NCBI GenBank assembly: GCA_031275595.1
Contig: JAISOO010000055.1
Span: 1 to 13,149 of the forward strand
Origin: Spirochaetaceae bacterium
Lineage (GTDB): Bacteria > Spirochaetota > Spirochaetia > Treponematales > Breznakiellaceae
Length of the DNA stretch: 13,149 bases
Direction of reading: 5' to 3'
In this document: positions 1 through 7,131 of the stretch, one piece after another
How positions within the stretch are numbered: the first letter of the stretch is position 1
Layout of the letters: every line of letters starts with the position of its first letter
Translations under genes and position numbers: made by a program
Notes under the pieces: model-generated
Database searches by the model: none
What the model saw: only the letters and a program-made list of their open reading frames with translations
What the model was told of the DNA's origin: nothing

Positions 1-1
1 C

Positions 2-103
2 GAGGAGGAGCGGGGCAAAACCGTCTACGTCTGCCTCCAGTGGCAGAACGAGAAAGGCGAGCGGGGCCGCCCCAGCGAGATACAAAGCGCGGTCATACCG
101 TAA
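2..103 (+). CDS. C-terminal end of an unidentified protein (partial)
   Basis: An open frame enters from the left edge and ends at the TAA at 101-103, giving 33 residues that finish in SEIQSAVIP. The stretch VYVCLQWQNEKGERG looks like the last strands of a beta-sandwich or fibronectin-like domain, with an alternating hydrophobic pattern and a conserved-looking Trp. The start and most of the gene lie outside the window, so no function can be given. Codon use is GC-rich like the following operon. The gene is convergent with the minus-strand beta-barrel gene, and the two are separated by a long palindrome that could stop transcription from both sides. Confidence 0.6.
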   Translation, partial: EEERGKTVYVCLQWQNEKGERGRPSEIQSAVIP

Positions 104-183
104 GCAACGTAAAAAGTAATAATGAAAAGTGAATAATGTGAGGCCGCGGGGATTTTTAATCACGGATATGCATGAAGATAAAA

Positions 184-259
184 AACCACGGAGGCGCGCA
201 AAGGACACGAAGGAAGAAGAAACTTCTTTCCTTTGTGCGCCTTCCGCGCCTTAGTGGTT
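184..259. repeat. Long imperfect palindrome (ACCACGGAGGC-type intergenic repeat)
   Basis: The left arm 184-219 and right arm 223-259 are near-perfect reverse complements (about 36 pairs with a few mismatches and one extra base) around an AAA loop. The wording (AACCACGGAGGCGCGCAAAG... and ...CTTTGTGCGCCTTCCGCG) is that of a well-known, widely scattered bacterial intergenic repeat built on CCACGAAGG/CACAAAGGACACGAAG units. The AT-rich stretch just before it (104-183, with AATGAAAAGTGAATAATG and CACGGAT words) is also repeat-like. It lies between two convergent gene ends and may act as a bidirectional terminator, although there is no strong T run. Confidence 0.75.
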
Positions 260-271
260 CCTTGCAAGGTA

Positions 272-1684
272 CTAGAAGGTGTAGGTCAATCCCAGTTTGA
301 CAAAACTATTGTCCCGGTATTGTCCCAGTTCCCCCCGGCGGTCCCCCGCGAAGATGCCCCCTGAAAATTCCAGAATCACCTCTCCCCTGGTCCAGAAAAT
401 GCCGGGCAGGACATAAACATCCCGGTCCTCCAGGCCCCAGATCACCGCAGTTCTCAGTTCCAGTTCATCCCGAAAAAATTTCTTTGAAAGGATCCCGGTC
501 ATCCGGGTAACGGTGAGGTTTTTTCCCGCTTCCGTATCCAGGGCCCGGTTACCGGTAACCCGGTCATGCAGGAGCCGGATGGTCTCATTCACCTGGAGGT
601 TGAGGTTTATGCCCCCGATGAGATCCCGGTCAAAGCCCAGGGACCAGGCAAGAAAGGGGTTGTATATCCCCCCGTCCTCCCCGGAAAGGTCCTGGGTAAT
701 ATGGGCGGCAAATTCCGCCCGGAGGTTAAAGCCCCCCAGCACCCGGGCATAATCCATGCCGATCTGGTGGTAGGAATTATAGGCAATCCGGACGATCCCC
801 GGAAAGGATACATACACCGCGGGCTGGGGGAGCCTGCCGTAATAATACTGGAAGCCCAGATCGGACGAACCCCAGGTGGTGGAAAACCGGAGCCCTCCCT
901 GGGCATACTCCAGGGAAGTGGTGTCGGCAGAGGAGAAGTTGAAAGGCAGTTCATTGACCCGGGAGGGGGTCCAGCGCCCGGTGGTGTCGAAACGGTGGCC
1001 TTCAAACCAGGGGACAAAAACAGCCTCCAGCGCTGAAAAATTGCCGAATCCGTAGGAGAGGCGGACCAGGGGCCGGGCTATTTTCCGGCTCTGGATATCG
1101 GTCATATCCGTCAGATCCCGGTAATCCAGGGGGTTTACCACGTCCAGGGGGCCCAGGCTGTCCGCCTTGCCCCAGGTGAGTTTCCGCAGGCCCCCTTCGA
1201 TACTGAAGGAGCCAAAATAAGCCCGGACATAGGCCTCGTCAATTTCAAGCGGGGAGGCGGTCCCGTCAAAGACGGGCCGCAGGTTCAGGTTGATGACCCC
1301 GTCGGCGTTGCTCCCGGAAGCGGAGAAGTTGAGTTTCCCGGAAAAGATATTCCCCAGGGTGGTGTAAAAACCGCCTTGGGGCTTAAAATCATGGACATAG
1401 CCCACGAGTTCCGCGCCAATCTCGCCCCCGATGCGGATTCCTGATACGAGGGAACCTAACGGAGCCGCCCCCGGAGGTTCCCCTTCCCCGTCAAAGCCGA
1501 AACCGAAATCGTCCTGGGCCCCCAACGGTCCGAGGAGGATGCCCAAAAGCGCCCCGAAAAAGAGTGCCCGTTTCAGCATACCGGGGGTGGAAAAGCCCGC
1601 CGCGGATGTAAATGAAAAAACGGGCCGCCGGCCGCCTTTTCCCGGTTTTTGGGGGGAGCCCAAACAAGCAGCCTTCCTTTTCAT
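272..1684 (-). CDS. DUF1302-like outer-membrane beta-barrel protein
   Basis: A 470-residue protein with a signal peptide core at about 37-56 (LKRALFFGALLGILL..., cleavage probably LGA|QDD). A Gly/Phe-rich acidic stretch (FGFGFDGEGE, 60-69) follows, and then alternating beta strands to a terminal Phe (GLTYTF), typical of outer-membrane barrels. The segment WGKADSLGPLDVVNPLDYRD (171-190) matches the WGEAD...DVVNP.D signature I associate with DUF1302 proteins, which commonly sit beside RND exporters and LolA-like proteins. The chosen ATG at 1682-1684 overlaps the TGA of the upstream gene (ATGA) and has GGGAGG six bases ahead, which suggests translational coupling. The ATG at 1577-1579 (Met36) would give an ordinary signal peptide but has no ribosome site. 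It is the last gene of the operon and probably the outer-membrane partner of the exporter. Confidence 0.8.
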   Translation of the reverse strand: MKRKAACLGSPQKPGKGGRRPVFSFTSAAGFSTPGMLKRALFFGALLGILLGPLGAQDDFGFGFDGEGEPPGAAPLGSLVSGIRIGGEIGAELVGYVHDFKPQGGFYTTLGNIFSGKLNFSASGSNADGVINLNLRPVFDGTASPLEIDEAYVRAYFGSFSIEGGLRKLTWGKADSLGPLDVVNPLDYRDLTDMTDIQSRKIARPLVRLSYGFGNFSALEAVFVPWFEGHRFDTTGRWTPSRVNELPFNFSSADTTSLEYAQGGLRFSTTWGSSDLGFQYYYGRLPQPAVYVSFPGIVRIAYNSYHQIGMDYARVLGGFNLRAEFAAHITQDLSGEDGGIYNPFLAWSLGFDRDLIGGINLNLQVNETIRLLHDRVTGNRALDTEAGKNLTVTRMTGILSKKFFRDELELRTAVIWGLEDRDVYVLPGIFWTRGEVILEFSGGIFAGDRRGELGQYRDNSFVKLGLTYTF

Positions 1685-2625
1685 CGGGGCCTCCCTGTTT
1701 CAAGGTACGCGGTGGTAAAGACCCCTTCCGGAATGGGATCGTCGTATTTGAGGATATCCATGGTGATGGTGGTGGTGGTTCCCGCGGCGACGGTGGTCAT
1801 CCGGGTTACCACCGGGCTTAACCGGCCCTGTATCTCCTTGACCTCCAGGATTTCCACCTGTTTAACCAGGGTCCCCCGGCGGTCATAGAGTTCTATCTTG
1901 TAGGCGATACGGGAGGATTTGTCTATCCACTGTACCATTTTGGAATACTGGTAGGACGTATCCTTGGGCGTCGATTCAATCACGAAGCAGGCGCGGCTGT
2001 TAAGGTTCTCCTCCCGGAGCAGGGTATGGGTGTCCAATTCCGCGTTGCGGCTCGCGGAAGAGATGTCGTCGTAGGAAAAATCGGTCCCCATAAAGCTGCC
2101 CGAGCCTTCGGAGGCGGCGATCCGCCGGACCTTTCCCAGGGCGGGGAGGAAGATCCACCGGTCGTCGGGGTTTCCGGGGTTTTCCATGGTGAGGAACCGG
2201 GTGTTGGCCACCGAGGGGGGGCGCTGGAATACGACGATGGTCCTGGAACCCCGGGGGCCGTCCTTGGAATACTGATCCAAAACCCGCTCGCTGGTGGTTC
2301 CGTCCTTGGCGGTGATCACCATCCGGGACCGGGAAGAAACCGTATCCGCGGCGATCCGGTCCCGGGAAGAGCGGACTATGGATTGGGCGTCCTGGGCATA
2401 GCCCGGCGCCAGGCCGGTAAAAAAGAGTCCCCCCACGAGCAGGGCCTTTTTCAAAAGCCCGCCGGCTTTTGAAAGGCCCCGGTAAAAAGCGGCGAAGAGG
2501 CCCTTTTTCCCTTCCAGGCCCCAGGCCGCCTTCCCAAAACGAAGGTTTTGGGAAAATCCAACCGTAAATCCAAGGTTGCTTTCCCAAAAACTGAAGTTTT
2601 GGGAAAGCCTCGTGTTTTTTTTCAT
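1681..2625 (-). CDS. LolA-like outer-membrane lipoprotein-sorting-type protein
   Basis: A 314-residue exported protein. The mature part (from about 78, after GYA|QD) has the incomplete beta-barrel pattern of the LolA-like family that accompanies RND/MMPL exporters: IVRSSRDRI, SRMVITAKDG, YSKDGPRGSRTIVVFQRP, then DRWIFLPALGKVRRIA, MGTDFSYDDI, and a C-terminal LKYDDPIPEGVFT. The family is thought to carry lipids or lipoproteins across the periplasm. ATG 2625 is strongly supported by AAGGAG six bases upstream and lies only three bases after the exporter's stop. The odd part is the N-terminus: about 59 residues precede the hydrophobic signal core (61-76). Much of this is encoded by palindromes (residues 6-16, 24-32 and 49-62), so a short repeat family seems to have inserted in frame. 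No better start lies nearer the signal core. Role assigned by family and context; substrate unknown. Confidence 0.85.
   Translation of the reverse strand: MKKNTRLSQNFSFWESNLGFTVGFSQNLRFGKAAWGLEGKKGLFAAFYRGLSKAGGLLKKALLVGGLFFTGLAPGYAQDAQSIVRSSRDRIAADTVSSRSRMVITAKDGTTSERVLDQYSKDGPRGSRTIVVFQRPPSVANTRFLTMENPGNPDDRWIFLPALGKVRRIAASEGSGSFMGTDFSYDDISSASRNAELDTHTLLREENLNSRACFVIESTPKDTSYQYSKMVQWIDKSSRIAYKIELYDRRGTLVKQVEILEVKEIQGRLSPVVTRMTTVAAGTTTTITMDILKYDDPIPEGVFTTAYLETGRPR
2442..2479. repeat. Third palindrome in the signal-peptide region
   Basis: GGGCCTTTTTCAAAAGCC (2442-2459) pairs with GGCTTTTGAAAGGCCC (2464-2479) around a CGCC loop, giving 16 pairs with two extra T in the left arm. It encodes residues 49-62 of the LolA-like protein, just ahead of and into its hydrophobic signal core. 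It has the same hairpin layout as the neighbouring TTCCCAAAA elements, but its sequence is different enough that membership of the family is uncertain. Confidence 0.6.
2531..2608. repeat. Two TTCCCAAAA-type palindromic elements inside a coding region
   Basis: Copy A is at 2531-2554: TTCCCAAAAC, loop GAAG, GTTTTGGGAA, with perfect 10-base arms. Copy B is at 2578-2608: GCTTTCCCAAAA and TTTTGGGAAAGC, with perfect 12-base arms. Between them, CAACC and GGTTG form a further small stem. Both are translated in the same frame (FSQNLRFGK and LSQNFSFWES) near the start of the LolA-like gene. Copy B continues on the plus strand into AGCCTCGTGT, which matches AGCCTTCGTTGT beside the copy in the tRNA-Gly leader. 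The repeat unit is therefore larger than the palindrome. Confidence 0.8.
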
Positions 2626-2628
2626 TTT

Positions 2629-5289
2629 TTACTCCTTCCCCACAAACTGGGGTTTAATCAGAACAAGCAATACCGGTATCACCGTCAGGCTGACCAACGC
2701 GCTGGTTCCCATGGTAAGGGCGATAAGGAGGCCCAGATCCCCCAGCATATTGAACCGGGAAAAGGCAAGGACTCCAAAACCGGCGCCCACCGAGACCGCG
2801 TTGATAATGATAGCCTTGCCCGAGGTGGCAAAGGTCCTCCACAAAAAATCGCCCCTCCCGCCGCCGGAGGCGAGGTACTCCCGTTTATAGGCCCCCAGGT
2901 AGTGGATGGTATAATCGATCCCTATTCCCACGGAGATGCTGGCCACCATGGTGGTTCCGATGTTCAGTTTTATCCCCAGGAAGCCCATGACCGCAAAATT
3001 GATAAGGATCGAAATGGAAAGGGGGGCGATACCGATTAAACCCGCCGCCAGGGACCGGTTGGAGAGGGCTATGATGAGGAACACCATAAAAAGGGAAATA
3101 AGCACCGAGGTTAACTGGGATTGCACCACCAGGCGGTTGATGGAACCCTCCACCAGGGCGCTGCCCCCAATGATCACCCGGAGGGTTTCCGGAAAATGGG
3201 CCGCCGTATAGTTGTGGATTTCCCCGATGATCCGGTCGGTGTCCTCCTGTCCGGTGGTCCGCATCTGGACCGTGGATTTTATCGCGGTCGGTTCCAGGGG
3301 ATCATTGGCATAGGTATCGATATTCCCGGAAAGGAGCACCAGATAATTGGACACCAGGACCCCCAGTTCCTCCGGGGAGGTTTTCCCGTACCGTTTTGGA
3401 TCCCGGGGCACCTCGTAATAGGCGGCCCCTTCGTAATTCACCAGGCGCTGAAATTCCCGGACCAGTTCGTTGGCGTTCATGGACCGGTCCCTGCCGGAAC
3501 TGGCCGCCGCGTCCAAAAGCGCCGCCAGTTCCTCCAGGGTATAGACCCGCTCCGCCGCGCCGGCGGCTTCCGCCGCTTCCCCAGGGCCCTCGCCGGCAAA
3601 GCCGAAGCCGCCGTCAAGGCCCTCAAAGCCAAAGGCCCCCATACCGGTTTCGTCTTGGGAAAAGCCAAAATCCCCGGGGGCTTCGGTGAAAGCCGCCGGA
3701 GCCGCTAAACCATCGGGGCTTTCATCAACGTTAAAGACCTGGTTGATCCGTTTGACCAGATCCGTAAAACCCATCACCTTGCCCACCTGGGGAACCCGCT
3801 CCTGCAGGTAGCGGTTCAGATCATCCATAAGCCCCAGGGTGCCGGGATGGAGGATGGTTTCCGGGTCATCCGCCTCGACCATGACGCTGACCACCTTGGA
3901 GCCGCCGAATTTTTCCCGGATAAACCGATCCGACCGGTAGATATCCGTGGTGGATTTAAAATATTCCACCATCACGTTGTCCACGATTATTCGGGAGAGG
4001 CCGTAGAGGGACACCAGGATTACCGCCGCGGTTACGGCAAGGACGGTATATTTTTTCCGCGCCAGGAAAGAAAAGGCGTTGGCGATACCCGTGCTCAAGG
4101 AATCGTAACCCTTGTTTTCGATCCGCGCCGGCGAAGCCCCGGAACGGGAGGGCCGGATCGTTTTCGGCCCCCGGATAAGGAGCAGGGAGGGGATCAGGGT
4201 TACGGCGACCACAAAGGACGCCAGTACCCCAAAGCTGGAGAAAAGCCCGAATTCCCGAATGGGGACCACCGGGGTAAAACAGCAGGAGGCAAATCCCGCG
4301 AAGGTGGTCAGGGCGGCGAGGAAGATGGGTTTACCTATCTGCCGGAGCAGGGAAAAAACAACTTCCCGGTGTTCTTCGGGGCTTATGGCGCCGCCCCTGA
4401 GCTGCATGTCCCCGATATAGTGGGTGATCACGTGGATCCCGTAGGCGCTGCCCACCGCCACCAGGATCACGGGCAGGACCGTGGAGATAACCGAAAGTTT
4501 GACGTTAAAGAGGGGCATGGCCCCGATGGACCAAATGACGGCGATCAGAACCGTAAGCAGGGGAAGGACCACCGCGCCGATCCGGCGGAAGGAAAAAAAC
4601 AGGACCAGCAGCACCACGATGATCACCAGGGGAACCAGGAGGATAAGGTCCGCCTGGATCGCCTCGTTCACCGTGGCGCTTAACACGGGGACCCCCGTTA
4701 CGTACACCTCCGCGGAGCCCGCGAACATTTCCCGGGCCAGGTCCCGGATTGTAATAAAATTCGCCACCACCTCAGGCCGCCCCGCCTCGTCCATGGGGAT
4801 GTCCAGGGGCACCATGATCTGGGTGGCGGTAAAATCATCGGAAACCAGGGCCCGCTCGTAGAGGTTCCAGGAGAGCAGCCGCCGTTTTAATTCGGCGATC
4901 TCCTCCGGCCTTCCGCTGAAATCGTCATCCACCAATTTTTCTACCAGGATGGCGTCGCCGGAACCGGTGATATAATCGGTACTTATGATGGAATTAACGG
5001 TATCCACGATGCCGATCTCTTCGATCCGTCCGACATATTCCTTGATTTGGCTTAAAAACTGGGCTTCAAAGATGGTTCCGTATTTCCGTTCCAGGCCCAC
5101 CAAAATAAACAGGGAACTCCCAAAGGTATCGTCGATGTATTCGGAGGTGATCCGGGCCTGGTCGGTTTTTGGTATAAACCGGAAGTTGTTGTTATCCAAT
5201 TCCATCCGGGGAAGCTGGAGGACAAAAAACAGGGTTATTATCCCGATTCCCGCCGTAATGAGCCGGGGATGCTTAAAAAATTTTTCCAT
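2629..5289 (-). CDS. RND/MMPL-superfamily exporter
   Basis: An 886-residue inner-membrane protein with the duplicated RND layout. TM1 is at about 9-26, a periplasmic domain spans about 30-212, and a five-to-six helix bundle spans 213-373, including VAVGSAYGIHVITHY (278-291). TM7 is at 412-431, the second periplasmic domain at about 435-720, and a final bundle at 722-880 with the signature SVGIGIDYTIHYLG (786-799). The length and the lack of large AcrB-type loops fit the hydrophobe/MMPL-like exporters found with LolA-like proteins and outer-membrane barrels. The second periplasmic domain carries a low-complexity insert (about 523-600) with repeated FGF words. The start ATG has AGAGG upstream. 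It lies between the regulator (24-base gap) and the LolA-like gene (3-base gap). Export powered by the proton or ion gradient is known of the family; the substrate here, perhaps lipid or lipoprotein, is inferred. Confidence 0.9.
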   Translation of the reverse strand: MEKFFKHPRLITAGIGIITLFFVLQLPRMELDNNNFRFIPKTDQARITSEYIDDTFGSSLFILVGLERKYGTIFEAQFLSQIKEYVGRIEEIGIVDTVNSIISTDYITGSGDAILVEKLVDDDFSGRPEEIAELKRRLLSWNLYERALVSDDFTATQIMVPLDIPMDEAGRPEVVANFITIRDLAREMFAGSAEVYVTGVPVLSATVNEAIQADLILLVPLVIIVVLLVLFFSFRRIGAVVLPLLTVLIAVIWSIGAMPLFNVKLSVISTVLPVILVAVGSAYGIHVITHYIGDMQLRGGAISPEEHREVVFSLLRQIGKPIFLAALTTFAGFASCCFTPVVPIREFGLFSSFGVLASFVVAVTLIPSLLLIRGPKTIRPSRSGASPARIENKGYDSLSTGIANAFSFLARKKYTVLAVTAAVILVSLYGLSRIIVDNVMVEYFKSTTDIYRSDRFIREKFGGSKVVSVMVEADDPETILHPGTLGLMDDLNRYLQERVPQVGKVMGFTDLVKRINQVFNVDESPDGLAAPAAFTEAPGDFGFSQDETGMGAFGFEGLDGGFGFAGEGPGEAAEAAGAAERVYTLEELAALLDAAASSGRDRSMNANELVREFQRLVNYEGAAYYEVPRDPKRYGKTSPEELGVLVSNYLVLLSGNIDTYANDPLEPTAIKSTVQMRTTGQEDTDRIIGEIHNYTAAHFPETLRVIIGGSALVEGSINRLVVQSQLTSVLISLFMVFLIIALSNRSLAAGLIGIAPLSISILINFAVMGFLGIKLNIGTTMVASISVGIGIDYTIHYLGAYKREYLASGGGRGDFLWRTFATSGKAIIINAVSVGAGFGVLAFSRFNMLGDLGLLIALTMGTSALVSLTVIPVLLVLIKPQFVGKE

Positions 5290-5313
5290 ACCTACCTCTT
5301 CCCGGCGGGAGGA

Positions 5314-5994
5314 TTAAACCTCCTCCTTATCGGGTAAACTAAAAAGCGACCGGGGAATTCCTTCCTTGGCGATACCCCGGAGGATAATTTCAAAAATGTT
5401 CTTTATTTCGTTAATAACGGAAAGGGCTGTTTGGGAATCCCGGGTTATTTTGGCGGAATTATCCACAATATAAGAAAAAATGGTGATAATAACATGAGAA
5501 ATGGTCCCCGCGTTAATTGAAGGATCAAAGACCCCCTCGTTTATCCCCTGTTCGGTTATATCTTTGAGCAAAAAATATATATTCGCCGGGGCGTCATCGG
5601 TTCCCCGGTTTTCCTCCATGGACAGAAAAGGGAAAGCCGGCGCCAAATACTTCCATATATACATAATCACAAAGATATCTTCGGATTCCCCAAAAAGGGT
5701 AACATAACTGGTCCAGAGGGTTTTGAGGGCGTCCAGGGCCGACCCATGGGGCTCAAGCCGGGAACGGACATACCGTATAAAACGGTCGGCGCTTTCCCGG
5801 TGGATCTCGTTAAACAAAACCTCTTTGGAGGAAAAATAAAGATACAGGGTGGCCTTGCTCAGTTCCGTTTTTTTGGCGATATCCGCCATACTCACCGCTT
5901 CCGCCCCGTGTTTCAGGATAAGTTCTTTGGCGCATCCCATGATCAGGGCCTTCCGCTCCGCCCTTTCCCGATCCTTCCGTTCCTGAATTCCCAC
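5314..5994 (-). CDS. TetR-family transcriptional regulator
   Basis: A 226-residue protein with a TetR-type DNA-binding N-terminus. AKELILKHGAEAVSMADIAKKT (22-43) leads into the helix-turn-helix and the diagnostic LSKATLYLYFSSKEVLF (45-61). The helical remainder is the ligand and dimer domain, too variable to suggest a ligand. Translation starts at GTG 5992-5994, with AAAGGAG six bases upstream. It is the first gene of the operon and is followed after 24 bases by the RND exporter, so it is probably the local repressor. A perfect palindrome inside the promoter just upstream is the likely operator. The C-terminal part is less GC-rich than its neighbours, with more AT-rich codons, but nothing suggests truncation. 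Confidence 0.92.
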   Translation of the reverse strand: MGIQERKDRERAERKALIMGCAKELILKHGAEAVSMADIAKKTELSKATLYLYFSSKEVLFNEIHRESADRFIRYVRSRLEPHGSALDALKTLWTSYVTLFGESEDIFVIMYIWKYLAPAFPFLSMEENRGTDDAPANIYFLLKDITEQGINEGVFDPSINAGTISHVIITIFSYIVDNSAKITRDSQTALSVINEIKNIFEIILRGIAKEGIPRSLFSLPDKEEV

Positions 5995-6061
5995 ACCAGG
6001 CTCCTTTGATATGACCGACGGTTATTTTCTATCCCGCCGTATTTTAATGACCGATATAATT

Positions 6062-6089
6062 ATTATAACTTACAGTTATCCATTGTCAA
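6062..6089 (-). promoter_or_regulatory. Sigma-70-type promoter of the TetR-RND operon
   Basis: On the minus strand TTGACA (6084-6089), a 16-base spacer and TATAAT (6062-6067) are a perfect consensus pair. They point at the TetR-family gene, whose GTG start is about 70 bases further on. The leader holds ATGACCGA twice in plus-strand reading (6011-6018 and 6047-6054). Confidence 0.8.
6065..6079. promoter_or_regulatory. Probable TetR-family operator
   Basis: ATAACT-TAC-AGTTAT is a perfect 6-base inverted repeat with a three-base centre. It lies in the spacer between the -35 and -10 boxes and overlaps the -10. Binding here would block RNA polymerase. The AACT...AGTT form is typical of TetR-family sites. 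The assignment to the adjacent regulator is inferred from position. Confidence 0.65.
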
Positions 6090-6148
6090 GGGGAGGATTC
6101 AAAATTTTGGCTCCTTTTGGGAATTTTTTAGGGGAATTCGGCGCCGGA

Positions 6149-7018
6149 TTACAATTCCGGCAGGATATGATCCCAGACCGCGTAGAGGATGGGCAGCATG
6201 GTTTCTTCATCGGAACTAATGGCCGCCACGGCGTCTTCCCGGGGGAGCACCACCACGTATTGGCCGTTCTTGCCGTCGGCCCGGTATGCCCCGTGGCGGC
6301 AGTTCCAAAAGCAGTAGCCGTAACCCAGATCATAATCGGCGTCTTTAAAGGTCTTGGTGGTAATATGGGCCCTGGAGGCCGTATCGATCCAGGAGGCGGA
6401 GACCAGCTGTTTTCCCTGCCAGTTCCCCCGCTGGAGGAGCAGCTGGCCGAACCGCGCCAGGCTCCCGGTGCTCAGCTCCAGCCCGGTGGCCCCCAGGCTA
6501 TAGCCGTCGGCGCTTTCTTCCCAGACCGGATCCGGGATGCCCAGGGGCCTAAAGAGCCGGTCCAGCAAGAAATCCCGGACCTTTTGTCCCGTAGCCGCGG
6601 TTACCATGGCGGAGGCCAGAAAGGTGGAACCGTTATCATAAACAAACCTGGCGCCGGGGTCGGTGTTTAAGAACTGGGCAAGGGCCTCATCCACCCCGGC
6701 GGGGCGGGAAAACGCCGGATGCCCCCGGCTCATGGTTAAAAGGTGTTCCAGGTTCAGCATGGAAAGCCGCGGAGACGGCTCCGGCACCCGGCCGGGAAAG
6801 GCATCCAGCACCCGGGTCCGGAGGGAAAGTTTCCCTTCGTCAATCGCCATCCCCGCCGCCAGGGAGGTAAAACTCTTACTCACCGAATAAACCGGCCGGG
6901 GCGTTTCGGGAACCCAGCGGTACCGGGCGATTTCCTCCCCGTGCTGGAGCACCAGGATCCCCTCCACCTTCAACGACTGCCGGTTAACCGCATCCACATA
7001 GGGTTCAATACGCATCAT
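6149..7018 (-). CDS. Serine hydrolase, beta-lactamase (class C-like) fold
   Basis: A 289-residue protein of the beta-lactamase/penicillin-binding-protein-like serine hydrolase superfamily. The SxxK active site is S45-V-S-K48 within YSVSKSFTS, and the second motif Y127-D-N129 is in FVYDNGS. The last conserved region reads HGAYRADGKNGQYVVVLP (242-259), taking the place of the KTG-type motif. There is no signal peptide or membrane segment, so it is probably cytoplasmic, and it may be an esterase or peptidase rather than a resistance enzyme. Two ATG codons stand in tandem. GGGAGG lies one base before the first (7018) and four before the second (7015), so the true start may be Met2. It is divergent from the epimerase-like gene. 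The substrate cannot be told from sequence. Confidence 0.88.
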   Translation of the reverse strand: MMRIEPYVDAVNRQSLKVEGILVLQHGEEIARYRWVPETPRPVYSVSKSFTSLAAGMAIDEGKLSLRTRVLDAFPGRVPEPSPRLSMLNLEHLLTMSRGHPAFSRPAGVDEALAQFLNTDPGARFVYDNGSTFLASAMVTAATGQKVRDFLLDRLFRPLGIPDPVWEESADGYSLGATGLELSTGSLARFGQLLLQRGNWQGKQLVSASWIDTASRAHITTKTFKDADYDLGYGYCFWNCRHGAYRADGKNGQYVVVLPREDAVAAISSDEETMLPILYAVWDHILPEL

Positions 7019-7051
7019 GCCTCCCGGACCCGGGTTTTCTCCAAAAGCGCC

Positions 7052-7080
7052 TTGAAAAAAAAACGGATCACCTCTACTAT
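7052..7080 (+). promoter_or_regulatory. Promoter for the epimerase-like gene
   Basis: TTGAAA (7052-7057), a 17-base spacer and TACTAT (7075-7080) form a good sigma-70 promoter. The transcript would begin near 7087, about 45 bases before the start codon. GGGGA-AAA-TCCCC (7086-7098), a small palindrome, sits at the predicted transcript start. AAGGAG is placed six bases before the ATG at 7132. Confidence 0.6.
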
Positions 7081-7105
7081 AGTGCGGGGAAAATCCCCAG
7101 TCCAG
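7077..7105 (-). promoter_or_regulatory. Possible opposing promoter for the serine hydrolase
   Basis: On the minus strand TATAGT (7077-7082) is preceded 17 bases upstream by TGGACT, a weak -35. It shares the palindromic ACTATAGT with the plus-strand -10, so the two divergent promoters would overlap and compete. The -35 matches the consensus poorly, so confidence is limited. Confidence 0.35.
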
Positions 7106-7131
7106 GGCCGGCGTATATAAAGGAGCGGATC

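Noticed and set aside
566..1036. 156-codon plus-strand open frame
   Set aside because: A shadow of the GC-rich beta-barrel gene; Pro/Gly-rich and without a credible start.
3847..4683. 278-codon plus-strand open frame
   Set aside because: It lies wholly inside the RND exporter on the other strand, with His/Asp/Gly-rich composition, no ribosome site and no fold pattern.
6097..6140. Terminator after the serine hydrolase
   Set aside because: An imperfect palindrome around CAAAATTTTG has two mismatched positions and no proper GC stem with T run; not convincing enough to list.
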